Shown: positions 43,489 to 52,116, counted from the stretch's first letter. The stretch: 64,000 nt of DNA from Abditibacterium sp. (GCA_030448265.1 JAUJNG010000017.1:20438-84437), one strand, 5' to 3'. The notes: a model not told the origin generated them from the letters alone. Made by a program: numbers and translations.

Positions 43489-45279
43489 TTATTGCCCTGC
43501 CAATTTCGGCATCCAACCCTGTTCCGGCGGCAGGGGCACGCTTTCCAGCAGGGCGCGAACTTTCGCGGCATCGTAATTTTTGGTCTTGCGAAACAGCAGA
43601 ACCTGGGGATGATCGTAGACGGAGAGGGCTTCTTCGGCGTTGGAGTCGGGAAACTGAAGCGGCCCCAACTGCGGATACGAAACGAACTGTTTTTCGAGGT
43701 GAAATCCCAGGCGGTTGGAAAAGAGCGCGTAGTAAAACTGCGACATCATCGGCCATTTTTGGGGCCAGCGCGGGATGTTTTGCCAACTGCGGCCCGACGA
43801 AATGAAAATCCACTCGGCAGCGTCCAGTTTGGCCATTAAACTGGCGCGTTTTTGGGGCGTATCGAGGTCGAAACTGTCGAGCGTCACCGCGCTGAGATTT
43901 CCATGGCCCACCGCCCACGAAATGGGCAGACCTTCATCCCAGTCGGTTTCGTTCGCCACGACGGTGCCAGGCGCGATGTTTTGAAGAATCCATCGCGAAG
44001 CCGCGAGGCGCGTGTGAGTGCGCCCATAAATCGAGGCAACGCTCGCGCCCCACAACGTCGTGAGCAGAGCGACCAAGAGCGCGCCCCAGCGAAAAACCGC
44101 GCGGCGCTGTTCGATTTCGCTCCAGAAATGCGCCGCCAGAAGCGCGCAAAACGGCGTCATGGGCAGAAAATAGCGGGTGAATTTGGAAAACGCCGCGCCC
44201 TGAATTCCGAACATCACGACGGCGAAAAGCGCGCCCACCAGCAAAATCGCGTGACCGCGCGGGCGACGCGCCAAAACCAGCAAACCTGCCCCCGCCGACA
44301 GCAGAAACGGCCAGCCGTAGCCCCAGAAGCCCAGGTTCCAAAGCGAAAAAATCCAGGGCGTGCGCCCGATCCACTGCACGTTGAAGGGAACATCGACTTC
44401 GCCGCGCGTGATGGCGGCTTGAGTCGCCACCTCGCGCCAGAAACGCGGGTCGGGTCGTAAATCGAAGAATCCGCCCGCGATTTCACCGCGAAAAGCCATC
44501 GGATGCCCGATGCGAAAGCAAATGATGGCCGCGAAACCACACAAAAGCGCGCAAAAAACGGTGCGGCGCGGCGGGTTGCACCTCGCAAAAACGACCAGAA
44601 ATCCCAGCAGCGCGACGACAAACAGCGCCGCCGAGATTTTGCACGCGAGGGCCGCGCCGAAAAACGCGCCCGTCAAAAGCGCGTCGCGCGTTTTGTTTTC
44701 CCCAATCAGTCGGGTTCCGGCCCAGAAACTCGCGGTCAAAAAGCACGCCGCGAAAGCATCGGTGACGAAAAAGTGGGCGTGCTGGATGTGAAGCGCCGCG
44801 CCCGCGACTAAAACCGCCGCCAAAATGGCACCTTGGGTCGAAAACAAACGCCGCGCGATGAGAAAGGTAAACAGAACCGTGCCGCAATCGAACAGCGCCG
44901 ACAGAAAACGGCCCGTCAGCAAAAAATCGGCGCTCGGCGCCAGAATCGCGGCGATTTTGAGCAGAAAAAGCGGCAACTGCCCATAAACGAAATGAGTGTT
45001 CGGCAGATTGGCCGGATTAAGCGGCGACACGCTCGAATCGAAAAACTGCGAAGCCGAAGCCGGAAAATTCAAGCTTTGCGCGACGGTGATGCAAAACCGC
45101 TCATCGGGATGCAAAAGCGTGCCCTCGTCCCAGTTCAGACCGTAGAAGCGACAGAGGATCAAGAAGGGGAGAAGGGGAGAAAGGGAGTAGAGGAGTGGGA
45201 GCCAACGAAGCGACCTTGCCGCTTCGTCTTTTCTTTCTCCCCTTCTCCCCTTCTCCCCTTCTCCCCCTCTGATTTTCAC
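43489..45279 (-). CDS. GT-C/family 39-like glycosyltransferase membrane protein
   Basis: A 596-residue inner-membrane protein. After the first helix, NWDEGTLLHPDERF places the DE pair of GT39/GT-C enzymes, which use polyprenyl-phosphate sugars. About ten helices follow (HFVYGQLPLFLLKIAAILAP, HAHFFVTDAFAACFL), and the last ~170 residues form an outside domain (WILQNIAPGTVVANETDWDEGLP). Substrate unknown. The GTG at 45279 overlaps the stop of the upstream gene by four bases. The first ~35 codons cover an inverted repeat, so the basic N-terminus GGEGEKGRRGERK is encoded by repeat DNA. Confidence 0.82.
   Translation of the reverse strand: MKIRGGEGEKGRRGERKDEAARSLRWLPLLYSLSPLLPFLILCRFYGLNWDEGTLLHPDERFCITVAQSLNFPASASQFFDSSVSPLNPANLPNTHFVYGQLPLFLLKIAAILAPSADFLLTGRFLSALFDCGTVLFTFLIARRLFSTQGAILAAVLVAGAALHIQHAHFFVTDAFAACFLTASFWAGTRLIGENKTRDALLTGAFFGAALACKISAALFVVALLGFLVVFARCNPPRRTVFCALLCGFAAIICFRIGHPMAFRGEIAGGFFDLRPDPRFWREVATQAAITRGEVDVPFNVQWIGRTPWIFSLWNLGFWGYGWPFLLSAGAGLLVLARRPRGHAILLVGALFAVVMFGIQGAAFSKFTRYFLPMTPFCALLAAHFWSEIEQRRAVFRWGALLVALLTTLWGASVASIYGRTHTRLAASRWILQNIAPGTVVANETDWDEGLPISWAVGHGNLSAVTLDSFDLDTPQKRASLMAKLDAAEWIFISSGRSWQNIPRWPQKWPMMSQFYYALFSNRLGFHLEKQFVSYPQLGPLQFPDSNAEEALSVYDHPQVLLFRKTKNYDAAKVRALLESVPLPPEQGWMPKLAGQ
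45162..45254. repeat. Inverted repeat inside the 5' end of the GT39 gene
   Basis: Arms of 22 bp (45162-45183 and 45233-45254) of AGAAGGGG/CCCCTTCT repeats enclose a second hairpin (45205-45227, ACGAAGCG...CGCTTCGT). On the minus strand it lies 25-118 bases after the GTG start. Confidence 0.88.
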
Positions 45280-46565
45280 AGGTTGTAATCGCTCCCGTTC
45301 AGCACGCGGTTATGATCGCGGCGGTCGTGCTGGGGCAGGGGGAAGCGGTCGGGGCGCAGGCGATGGAGAACGCGAAAGGTGTATTGCAGGCAGGAGCCGA
45401 TTTTGTCGCGGGTTTGGGCGTCGTGCCAGAGCACCCTTTGCACTTCGCGCAAGCGTTCGATGGCGGTTTCGGGAATGGCGTTGCGGTCGCCCTGTGGGGC
45501 GATGCCTTCAAGAAGACTCAACAGGTGACTGGCCAACTGGTGAGGTTTGTGATGGCCCGTGCCGTAAGTTTCTGGCTCGTTATTGGCGTGTTGCGCGAAC
45601 TCTTCGATGAGCAAAGGCGCTGCTTCAGGCAGCAATTCGGTTAAGCGACGCGACATACGCAGATATTGAATGTGATGTTTGGCAGTTTTGCGAAGCAATC
45701 CGCGTTTTTCGAGGTCGTCGGTGAAGCCCGAACGCTCGTCGTTCCAGAAAAAACGCTCAGTTTCAATCGCGCAGCGCACCCAGAACGCGGCCTGCTCCTG
45801 GTGCGGCAACCTGGCGATTTCGCTTTCCAGCTTCTCGCGCGCTTCGACGGCGGCGTAAGGCTCGCCCATCATCCACTCTTCCATGCCGCGTGCCAGCCCT
45901 GGCGGATTGGCGCGGTGCGTGGGGTCGAGGCCCCATTCGTAGCCGACATCGTTGGTCGCCATGATTCCGATGGGCACGTCGCGCCCGCAAACCTCGCGCA
46001 CGGCGCCGCTCGCGTGCAACGCGTGAATCACGTTTTCCAAAATCGGGAAGAACACCGCGTTGAAATCAAGAGGCGCCAGAACGCCCATTGTGGATGATAA
46101 ATAGCGCCGCTCGGAAGCCGGAATTTCGAGCGCATCCAGACGCGTTTCCAATTGCTTCTTTAGTTCGGGAGTCAATTCGTCTTCGTCCCAGCGAAAGGGC
46201 CACAGCCATTGAAAGGTTTCCCATTTGCGCCGCGCGCCTTCGTCGGGCAAAAGCGACTCATAAAAAGCGCTTTGGAGAAAGAAACCGGCGGCATCGCGCG
46301 TTTCGTCACAGAGTTGAAGAACGGTTTCGCCCGACGCCGACCAGCCCGACCATTTCGAGCCGTAATTCTGCGCTTTTTCAGGCGTTACATCAGATTCGAT
46401 GAGCCACGCCAGCGAAGTCACTTCCGGCCAATAAGCGCCGCCTTCATCGAGCGACAGCACCAGATAAAAAGCGTAAATTTCGCGCGCTTGCGACGGATCA
46501 ATCTGTCGAATCGCGGCGCTTAGACGCTCGAAAAGATGGGTTTCGAGCGGAGGAGTAGAGTTCAA
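45276..46565 (-). CDS. Protein of unknown function, helical, 429 residues
   Basis: I do not recognise the family. The protein is soluble, acidic and mostly helical, without signal peptide or membrane segment. Aromatic-rich stretches such as FQWLWPFRWDEDEL and YEWGLDPTHRANPPGL occur in the middle, with several His/Glu pairs (TAKHHIQYLRMS, GTGHHKPHQL) toward the end. The apparent start is TTG at 46565, overlapping the SMP-30 stop by four bases; its end overlaps the GT39 start by four. It is therefore translated in a coupled chain with both, which supports it as a real gene. Its role is unknown. Confidence 0.65.
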   Translation of the reverse strand: MNSTPPLETHLFERLSAAIRQIDPSQAREIYAFYLVLSLDEGGAYWPEVTSLAWLIESDVTPEKAQNYGSKWSGWSASGETVLQLCDETRDAAGFFLQSAFYESLLPDEGARRKWETFQWLWPFRWDEDELTPELKKQLETRLDALEIPASERRYLSSTMGVLAPLDFNAVFFPILENVIHALHASGAVREVCGRDVPIGIMATNDVGYEWGLDPTHRANPPGLARGMEEWMMGEPYAAVEAREKLESEIARLPHQEQAAFWVRCAIETERFFWNDERSGFTDDLEKRGLLRKTAKHHIQYLRMSRRLTELLPEAAPLLIEEFAQHANNEPETYGTGHHKPHQLASHLLSLLEGIAPQGDRNAIPETAIERLREVQRVLWHDAQTRDKIGSCLQYTFRVLHRLRPDRFPLPQHDRRDHNRVLNGSDYNL

Positions 46566-46635
46566 CGCAACTCCTTCGCCGCTCGCTTAGCCCCCACTCC
46601 TCCGCTCCTCTGCTCCCCCGCTCCTCCGCTCGAAA
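46541..46635. repeat. Inverted repeat across the SMP-30/unknown gene junction
   Basis: A 15-bp perfect stem (46541-46555 with 46621-46635, TTTCGAGCGGAGGAG) encloses further CTCCTCCGCTC repeats. The stop of the SMP-30 gene and the start of the next gene lie in the loop. The right arm encodes the end of the SMP-30 protein, and the left arm the N-terminus of its neighbour. Confidence 0.82.
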
Positions 46636-47521
46636 GCCGCACGGTGTAAACCGAATCCCGCGCCGTAATCATCAACGTTTTGCCGTCGGCGCCGCCAAAG
46701 GCGAGGTTGGCGGGGTTTTTTGGCGTGGGGATTTTGCCGAGCAGTCCGCCGCGCGGCGCGAAAATCCAGATGCCGCCTGGCCCCGCGACATAAAGCCGGC
46801 CCGCAGCGTCGATTTTCATGCCGTCGGGAGCGCCAGGTTTGGGAAGCGTCGCCAGCAGCGTTTTGTTGGAAAGCGCGCCGTTTTTGTCCACATCGAAACG
46901 AAAAATGGTGCCTTCCTGCGAATCGTTGACGTAAAGCGTCCTTTCATCGGGCGAAAAAGCGATTCCGTTGGGCTGAATCCATTCTTTGTCCAAAAGTTGC
47001 AGCCGTCCGTCGGGGAAAAGGCGGTAGAGGCCGCGAAAATCGAGTTCGAGCTGGTTTTTGGGCGTGCCGTAAGTCGGGTCGGTGAAATAAATCGAGCCGT
47101 CGGATTTGATCGCCAGATCGTTGGGCGAATTGAGACGCTTGCCTTCGTAGCGGTCGGCGAGGGTGTCGAAGGTGCCGCGCTCCGATTTGCGCGACACGCG
47201 GCGCTCGTGTTCGCACGAAACCAATCGTCCCTGAGCATCGTAGGCGTTGCCGTTGGTATGGCCAGACGGCTTACGAATGATTTCGGTCTTTCCTGCGGGA
47301 GTGATTTTGAAAATCGTGTTGGCCGGTATGTCGGAAAAAACCCAGAAACCGCGCGGATTCCACACGGGGCCTTCAACAAAGCGAAAACCTGTGGCCAAAG
47401 TTTCAATCTTGGCGTCAGGCGCCACGACGCGCGCCAAAGCATCGGCGGGGAGCGGATCGGCGAGTGGAAGACTGGCGCCGCATCCAGCGAAAACGAGGGG
47501 AAACAATGCCGCGATTTTCAT
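46562..47521 (-). CDS. SMP-30/gluconolactonase-like lipoprotein
   Basis: A 319-residue protein with a lipoprotein signal (FPLVFAGC, lipobox Cys at about 14), so it is likely membrane-anchored and faces the periplasm. The body has the six-bladed propeller pattern of SMP-30/gluconolactonases: GFRFVEGPVW with the metal Glu, SGHTNGNAYDAQGRLVSCEHERR, the NSPNDLAIKSDGSIYFTDPTYG Asn/Asp site and EWIQPNGIAFSPDE with PDGMKIDAAGRLYVAG. Members hydrolyse sugar lactones. Start is four bases after the rodA stop. The last ~20 residues (SSGGAGEQRSGG) come from an inverted repeat. Confidence 0.9.
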   Translation of the reverse strand: MKIAALFPLVFAGCGASLPLADPLPADALARVVAPDAKIETLATGFRFVEGPVWNPRGFWVFSDIPANTIFKITPAGKTEIIRKPSGHTNGNAYDAQGRLVSCEHERRVSRKSERGTFDTLADRYEGKRLNSPNDLAIKSDGSIYFTDPTYGTPKNQLELDFRGLYRLFPDGRLQLLDKEWIQPNGIAFSPDERTLYVNDSQEGTIFRFDVDKNGALSNKTLLATLPKPGAPDGMKIDAAGRLYVAGPGGIWIFAPRGGLLGKIPTPKNPANLAFGGADGKTLMITARDSVYTVRLSSGGAGEQRSGGVGAKRAAKELR

Positions 47522-47524
47522 AAT

Positions 47525-48706
47525 TCACCGCCTGCCATGCGCGCTGACGCTCTGCAACAGTCCCACGCCGAGCGAAAAGGCCAGAAAACTCGATCCGCCA
47601 TAGGAAAAAAACGGCAGGGGCACGCCGGTGATGGGCATGACGCGCATCGTCATGCCCATGTTGATGATGCAGTGAAACGCCAGCAGCGCCGTGAAGCCGC
47701 CGCACAGCAAGACGCCGAAATAATTATCGGCGCTCATCGCCAGACTCGAAGTGCGAAACAGCAAAAACAAATACGCCGCCAGAAGCGCCGCCCCGCCCGC
47801 GAAACCGAGTTCCTCGGCCACGACGGTGAAAATGAAATCGGTGTTGTTTTCGGGCACATAGCGCGCCTGATTCTGCATGCCCTGGCCGTAACCCTGCCCC
47901 GTAATCTGCCCGCTCCCGATGGCGATGAGGCTCTGGCGCAGTTGATAGCCGCCCGCTTCGGGCGCGGCGTTGGGATTGATGAACGACGCCAGCCGCGCGG
48001 TTTGGTGCGGCTTCAAAATCCCGACCTGCCACGCGGCGGCGAAGACAAATCCCGCGACGATAAGGACGCCCAGCAGATGTTTGAGGCGTGCGCCGCCGAA
48101 AAACAGCATCCCGAACCAGATCGACAGCGTGGCGAGCATGGTTCCAAAATCGGGCTGTTTGAGAATCAGCAAAAGCGGCGGCGCCAGATAGAGCAGCGAG
48201 AGCAGAATCGTCTTGATTTCGCCGATTTTTTCCTGTTTGCGCGTCAAAAACGCCGCGAGCGAGAGCAGAACCGCGATTTTGGAAAATTCCGACATTTGCA
48301 GTGAAATCGGCCCCACGATAATCCACGATTTGGCGCCGTTGACTTCGCGCCCAATCATCAAAACGATGAGCAGCGACACCAGATTGAGTCCGTAAACCCA
48401 GCCCTGCAAATGCATCAGCCAGCGATAATCGAGAAACGCGAGGGCCAGCATCGCCGCGACGCCCACCACCACGAAGGCGATTTGCTTGGTCGCATCGGGA
48501 ATGCGCGAACTTTCCACCGGCGCGCGGCGCGCCGTCGCGGGCGCCAGACGCGCGGCGGGGGCTTGAATGGCGGGCTGCGTCGCCGAAACGACGGTGAACA
48601 CGCCCCACACCGCCAGCACGATGGTGACCAGCAGAAGTGGCCAATCGAGGCCGAGAAACGAAGCGCGCGAAGCGACGGAAGAATGAGGAGCGGAAACGAC
48701 GGCCAT
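47525..48706 (-). CDS. rodA: SEDS peptidoglycan polymerase RodA
   Basis: A 393-residue inner-membrane polymerase of lipid II for cell-body elongation. About ten helices are predicted. Motifs: GREVNGAKSWIIVGPISLQMSEFSKIAVLLSLA, LKQPDFGTMLATLSIWFGMLF (the QPD motif, complete here unlike in FtsW), GQGMQNQARYVPENNTDFIFTVVAEELGF and VMPITGVPLPFFSYGGSS. A ~40-residue Ala/Pro/Arg insertion lies after the first helix. It heads the minus-strand chain with the SMP-30, unknown and GT39 genes. mreB/C/D and a PBP2 partner are not nearby. Confidence 0.93.
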   Translation of the reverse strand: MAVVSAPHSSVASRASFLGLDWPLLLVTIVLAVWGVFTVVSATQPAIQAPAARLAPATARRAPVESSRIPDATKQIAFVVVGVAAMLALAFLDYRWLMHLQGWVYGLNLVSLLIVLMIGREVNGAKSWIIVGPISLQMSEFSKIAVLLSLAAFLTRKQEKIGEIKTILLSLLYLAPPLLLILKQPDFGTMLATLSIWFGMLFFGGARLKHLLGVLIVAGFVFAAAWQVGILKPHQTARLASFINPNAAPEAGGYQLRQSLIAIGSGQITGQGYGQGMQNQARYVPENNTDFIFTVVAEELGFAGGAALLAAYLFLLFRTSSLAMSADNYFGVLLCGGFTALLAFHCIINMGMTMRVMPITGVPLPFFSYGGSSFLAFSLGVGLLQSVSAHGRR

Positions 48707-48789
48707 AAAATTGGTGTTTTGCCAGTTTAGGTTTTTCGCGCGACTCCGTGAGGCGAAAACGGCAAGCCCGAACAGTTTTTTCGAGATTA

Positions 48790-48873
48790 GAGAACGCGAA
48801 GCGTCAGCGAGTGAGGCATTTCTGCCACTTGAAAGTAACTGCTATGCCTCACTCACTGACGCTTCGCGTTCTC
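48790..48873. repeat. Inverted repeat, GAGAACGCGAAGCG family (copy A)
   Basis: 30-bp arms (48790-48819 with 48844-48873, one mismatch) have a 24-base loop. The loop contains TGCCACTTGAAAGT, similar to the reverse complement of the loop in copy B (50752-50833). It lies upstream of nif3 in a divergent intergenic region. Confidence 0.95.
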
Positions 48874-48912
48874 CAAGTGGCTCATCTACACTGGGAAGCG
48901 CCGCTTCGATTT

Positions 48913-50022
48913 ATGCCCCAAATTTCCGCTCTGCTTCGCGCCCTCGACGCCCGTTTTCCCTTTGCGCGCGCCGAAAGCTGGGACAAAACCGGTCTGCAAA
49001 TCGGCGACGCCAACACCGAAATTGCCTCAGTTCTGGTCGCCTACGAAATCACCGACGCCGTTCTCGACGAGGCGCGCGAGGGCGAATGTCTGGCGGTTTA
49101 TCACCCGCTCCTTTTTCGGCCCCTGGAAAATCTCGATTTCAAAAATCACACCGCGCGCCTCGCCGCGCGCATTGTGGAGCAGAAACAAAGTCTCGTCGCG
49201 GTTCACACCGCGCTCGATGGCGCCTCGCCGCCGCGAGCGCTGGGCGATGCGCTTGCCGCGCAGTTGGGGCTGCGAAATGTGCGCGTTTTGAAGGCATCGG
49301 GAAGCGAAAAGCTGGTCAAAATCGGCGTCCATGTGCCCGCCGCCAACGTTGAAACCGTTTCCGAAGCCGCTTGGAACGCGGGCGCCGGAAAAATCGGCCA
49401 CTTGTATGACCGCGCCAGTTTTCGCTTCGGTGGAACCGGCACTTTTCGACCACTTCAAGGCGCCAATCCCACTCTGGGAAACGTCGGGAATCTCGAAAAA
49501 GTGGAAGAAATTCGCCTTGAAGTCGTGGCGAGTGAAACTAAACTCGGCGCCATCGTCGCGGCGCTCAAAAACGCGCATCCTTACGAGGAAATGGCATACG
49601 ATGTGGTGTCGCTGCTCAACGCCGACGAAAATCAAAGTTACGGCCCCGCGCGCCTCGGTGAGGTCGCGCCGCAGGGTCTGGATGAGTTCGCCGCGTCGGT
49701 TCAAAAGGCGCTGAGTCCGCCCAATTTGCGAATCGTGCGCGCTAAAAACGAGGTGAAATTGGTGGTTTGCTGCCCAGGCGCGGGCGCGAGTTTCATCGCT
49801 GCGGCCTCGCGCGCGGGCGCCGATTGTCTGGTGTGCGGCGACATCAAGCATCACGACGCGCTTCAGGCGCGCGCGCTGGGAATTTCCCTTCTCGATGTCA
49901 CCCACGCCGCGACCGAACGCGCCACCATCCCGCTTATCGCCGAGGTTCTGCAAGAAATCGAGGGTTTGGAAGTGCGGCGCGCGGCGTTGGAAAATCCGTT
50001 TTCGTCTCCTGGCGTCGGTTAA
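48913..50022 (+). CDS. Nif3-like dinuclear metal-centre protein
   Basis: A 369-residue cytoplasmic protein of the NIF3/YqfO family, which forms hexameric rings with a two-metal site. Metal-ligand regions: LAVYHPLLFRPL (His), SLVAVHTALDGA (His-x-x-x-Asp), and near the end CGDIKHHDALQARALGISLLDVTHAATER with His and Glu. Between the halves (about 130-235) is the PII-like insertion domain seen in long family members (KLVKIGVHVPAANVETVSEAAWNAGAG). Function is unresolved; GTP cyclohydrolase type 2 activity has been proposed for some. ATG 48913 gives the family start. Twenty bases later the zinc-ribbon gene begins. Confidence 0.9.
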   Translation: MPQISALLRALDARFPFARAESWDKTGLQIGDANTEIASVLVAYEITDAVLDEAREGECLAVYHPLLFRPLENLDFKNHTARLAARIVEQKQSLVAVHTALDGASPPRALGDALAAQLGLRNVRVLKASGSEKLVKIGVHVPAANVETVSEAAWNAGAGKIGHLYDRASFRFGGTGTFRPLQGANPTLGNVGNLEKVEEIRLEVVASETKLGAIVAALKNAHPYEEMAYDVVSLLNADENQSYGPARLGEVAPQGLDEFAASVQKALSPPNLRIVRAKNEVKLVVCCPGAGASFIAAASRAGADCLVCGDIKHHDALQARALGISLLDVTHAATERATIPLIAEVLQEIEGLEVRRAALENPFSSPGVG

Positions 50023-50041
50023 AATTGGAGGCGGGGAAATT

Positions 50042-50728
50042 ATGAATCGCGCTTTGCTGGAATTGCAGGAAATCGACAACTCAATCGCCGCTCTGACGCG
50101 CGAAAAAACCGCGCTCGACGACGGCACGGCGGCGCGCGGCGCGCGCGATACGCTCGAACAGGCCGTCGCCGCCTCGGTCGCGCAGACTCAGAAAACCGCC
50201 GTCGAAAGAAGCGCGCGCGAACTCGAACTCAAAACGGCCGAAGAAAAAATCGCGCGCCAGCAGTCGCGTTTGATGAGCGCGTCGTCGCCGCACGAAATCA
50301 CCGCGCTGCAACGCGATATCGAAGCCCTGACTCGCGCGCGCGGCGATCTCGATGAGGCGATTTTGAATTTGATGGACGAGGGCGAAACCCAGACCGCGCA
50401 GCTTGCCAAATTTCAATCTCAGTTGGAAAGCGCCAAAACGGAGGTCGAGGCCATCGAAACCCGTTTCGCCAGTGAAACGGCGCGGCTGGAGCGCGAATTG
50501 GCGGCGGCGCGCGAACGGCGCGGCGAGGCCGAAGCGGCGCTTTCGCCCGCCGAACGCGAAAAATTCGCGGCGTTCGCCAAAAAATTCGGCGGGATTGCGG
50601 TTGGCAAAGCCGTCAGGGACAATTGCAGCGCGTGCGGCGCCGCGATTTTGACTTTCACGCGACACGAAGCCAAAAACCAGCAGTTCCCAACCTGCGAAGG
50701 CTGCGGGCGACTGATTTTTATCGAGTGA
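50042..50728 (+). CDS. Coiled-coil protein with C4 zinc ribbon
   Basis: A 228-residue protein: about 180 residues of Ala/Glu/Arg coiled coil in heptads, then a C-terminal zinc ribbon with CSACG and CEGCG pairs (about 196-222). It matches the family annotated as C4-type zinc ribbon (zf-RING_7), often next to Nif3 genes as here. The role is uncertain; nucleic-acid or complex scaffolding is proposed for relatives. GGAGG precedes the ATG. The Nif3 and zinc-ribbon pair is flanked by two copies of the same inverted repeat. Confidence 0.9.
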   Translation: MNRALLELQEIDNSIAALTREKTALDDGTAARGARDTLEQAVAASVAQTQKTAVERSARELELKTAEEKIARQQSRLMSASSPHEITALQRDIEALTRARGDLDEAILNLMDEGETQTAQLAKFQSQLESAKTEVEAIETRFASETARLERELAAARERRGEAEAALSPAEREKFAAFAKKFGGIAVGKAVRDNCSACGAAILTFTRHEAKNQQFPTCEGCGRLIFIE

Positions 50729-50751
50729 AACTGAGGTTTTCGCTGGCATAG

Positions 50752-50833
50752 AGAACGCGAAGCGTGAGCGAGTGAGGCATGACTGAGACTTCATAGTGGC
50801 AATCATGCTTCACTCGCTCACGCTTCGCGTTCT
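50752..50833. repeat. Inverted repeat, GAGAACGCGAAGCG family (copy B)
   Basis: 31-bp arms (50752-50782 with 50803-50833, one mismatch) share AGAACGCGAAGCG and AGCGAGTGAGGCAT with copy A at 48790. Loop similarity in reverse complement shows that it is inserted in the opposite orientation. Confidence 0.95.
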
Positions 50834-50871
50834 TCACGCTACGAACTCTGCCAAAATTTTAAGACATTCCT

Positions 50872-51354
50872 ATGAAATCTGAAAAACCCTCGTCGCATTG
50901 GCCCCGTTGGGCGTTCTGGGTATTGCCGTTGCTGCTTTTGGTGGTCGCGGCGAAGTGGCTCAACCCCAATCCGCCAGTCAGCGCCGTCGAGACTTCGCCC
51001 GATGCCGACGACGCCGAACTCAAAACCCGTTTTTATCGCGCTTCGTGGTCGGAGGGCGTGAGCGCGGCGCAACGAGTTCTGCATCAGCAGCGCACGTATG
51101 GCCGCGCCTGGAAAATGGGCCGCAACTCGATTACCGGCACGCGGCCAGGCGAAAAGTTGGTGGAAGTTTTACGCGCTCAGGTGCCGGTCGTGATTTTTAC
51201 CGACGATCTGGAAGTGACACTGCGCGAGGAAGACGAAGGGCACATCCGCGTCGATGTGAAGTCCAAATCGCGCATCGGACGCGGCGATTTCGGCGAAAAT
51301 AGGCGCCATGTGGTGCAGTTTTTGGCGGCGCTTGACCGGAAACTTGAGGTTTGA
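50872..51354 (+). CDS. DUF1499-like membrane-anchored protein
   Basis: A 160-residue protein with one N-terminal membrane helix (about 13-28). The C-terminal part carries DDLEVTLREEDEGHIRVDVKSKSRIGRGDFGENRRHVVQFLAAL, the pattern shared by DUF1499 proteins (acidic strand, S-x-SR-x-G-x-D-x-G-x-NR). No function is known for the family. ATG 50872 is the first after the repeat. A degenerate ORF follows six bases later. Confidence 0.7.
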   Translation: MKSEKPSSHWPRWAFWVLPLLLLVVAAKWLNPNPPVSAVETSPDADDAELKTRFYRASWSEGVSAAQRVLHQQRTYGRAWKMGRNSITGTRPGEKLVEVLRAQVPVVIFTDDLEVTLREEDEGHIRVDVKSKSRIGRGDFGENRRHVVQFLAALDRKLEV

Positions 51355-51360
51355 AATGAC

Positions 51361-51708
51361 ATGAGTTACCGGAGAAAGACCGAAGTGGGAGAGGAACGGC
51401 GCCGCTATAAGACTTTTTGTCGTGACAACTTCAAGTTGATGGAGAAAATCGGCTTGCCATCGTTTATCATCGAGGACTACGATACGTTTATCTATTTCCT
51501 GATGCATGGCGCGCTCTGACCTAATTCACCAATTGGTTTCACTATTGATGACCTGGATGACGAGAAAAGAAAAGCCTATTTGCTTCTACTCCATAAGTAT
51601 TTTGAGACCGGACTTAGCAGCCCAGGTTTATCTGGCTTAACTCAAACAGAAGCGGCTGAACTGGATAAAAAACAGCCAATGAAACAAAGCAAAACGGCGC
51701 CCGATTGA
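51361..51708 (+). pseudogene. ORF interrupted by an in-frame TGA
   Basis: Codons from ATG 51361 run to a TGA at 51517-51519 (52 residues). The same frame continues without another stop to TGA 51706-51708, giving PNSPIGFTIDDLDDEKRKAY and a normal soluble C-terminus. Together they would be about 115 residues. No family is recognised. A Trp or Arg codon changed by one base is the simplest explanation. Selenocysteine or read-through is possible but no convincing SECIS hairpin follows. It is A/T-richer than its neighbours. Confidence 0.6.
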
Positions 51709-51725
51709 AAAATCGGGCGCCGTTT
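51692..51725. terminator. Bidirectional terminator hairpin
   Basis: A perfect 15-bp stem (51692-51706 with 51711-51725), AAACGGCGCCCGATT, has a GAAA loop. It serves the interrupted ORF on the plus strand and the HTH gene on the minus strand. The plus-strand stop codon lies in the loop. Confidence 0.88.
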
Positions 51726-51735
51726 CAATTTCGCG

Positions 51736-52116
51736 TTATTTTTTGGTTTTGAGAAGCCGGTAAAACATTTCGATGTCGCGCAGGAAAAAGCGGCGCTGGC
51801 CGCCTGGCGTGCGCTGGCAGGGCAGACGGCCCGAATCGGCGTAGCGGCGCACTGTCGCGCGGCTCACGCGCAGCAAAATCGAGGTTTCGTGGAGCGAAAG
51901 CGGCGGATTGCGAAGGCGTTCGAGCAGTTGTTCGCGCGATTCGGGTTTGAGCCGCACCCGTTTTTTGGCGGTGTCGGCGGGGGTGTCTGTTTCGCTCGGT
52001 GGGGTCTTGGCGGCGCGGCGCGGCGCGGCGGATACCAGTGCGGCGTCCTTCGCCTCGGCGCCGGATTGGGCGCGGGGAGCGACGCGCGCTGCGGTGGGCA
52101 GGTAAAGAGTCTCCAT
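51736..52116 (-). CDS. Helix-turn-helix DNA-binding protein (MerR/excisionase-like)
   Basis: A 126-residue protein. The first ~70 residues are Ala/Pro-rich and low in complexity. The C-terminal ~60 form a winged helix of the HTH_17/BldC-excisionase type: PLSLHETSILLRVSRATVRRYADSGRLPCQRTPGGQRRFFLRDIEMF. Such proteins bind DNA as small regulators or phage/element excisionases. It lies 27 bases after queA on the same strand. A target is not visible. Confidence 0.82.
   Translation of the reverse strand: METLYLPTAARVAPRAQSGAEAKDAALVSAAPRRAAKTPPSETDTPADTAKKRVRLKPESREQLLERLRNPPLSLHETSILLRVSRATVRRYADSGRLPCQRTPGGQRRFFLRDIEMFYRLLKTKK

Noticed and set aside
51517..51560. SECIS element after the in-frame TGA
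   Set aside because: Only a weak CCAATTGG palindrome is visible. No stem-loop of the bacterial SECIS type at the right distance, and no sel genes in the window.
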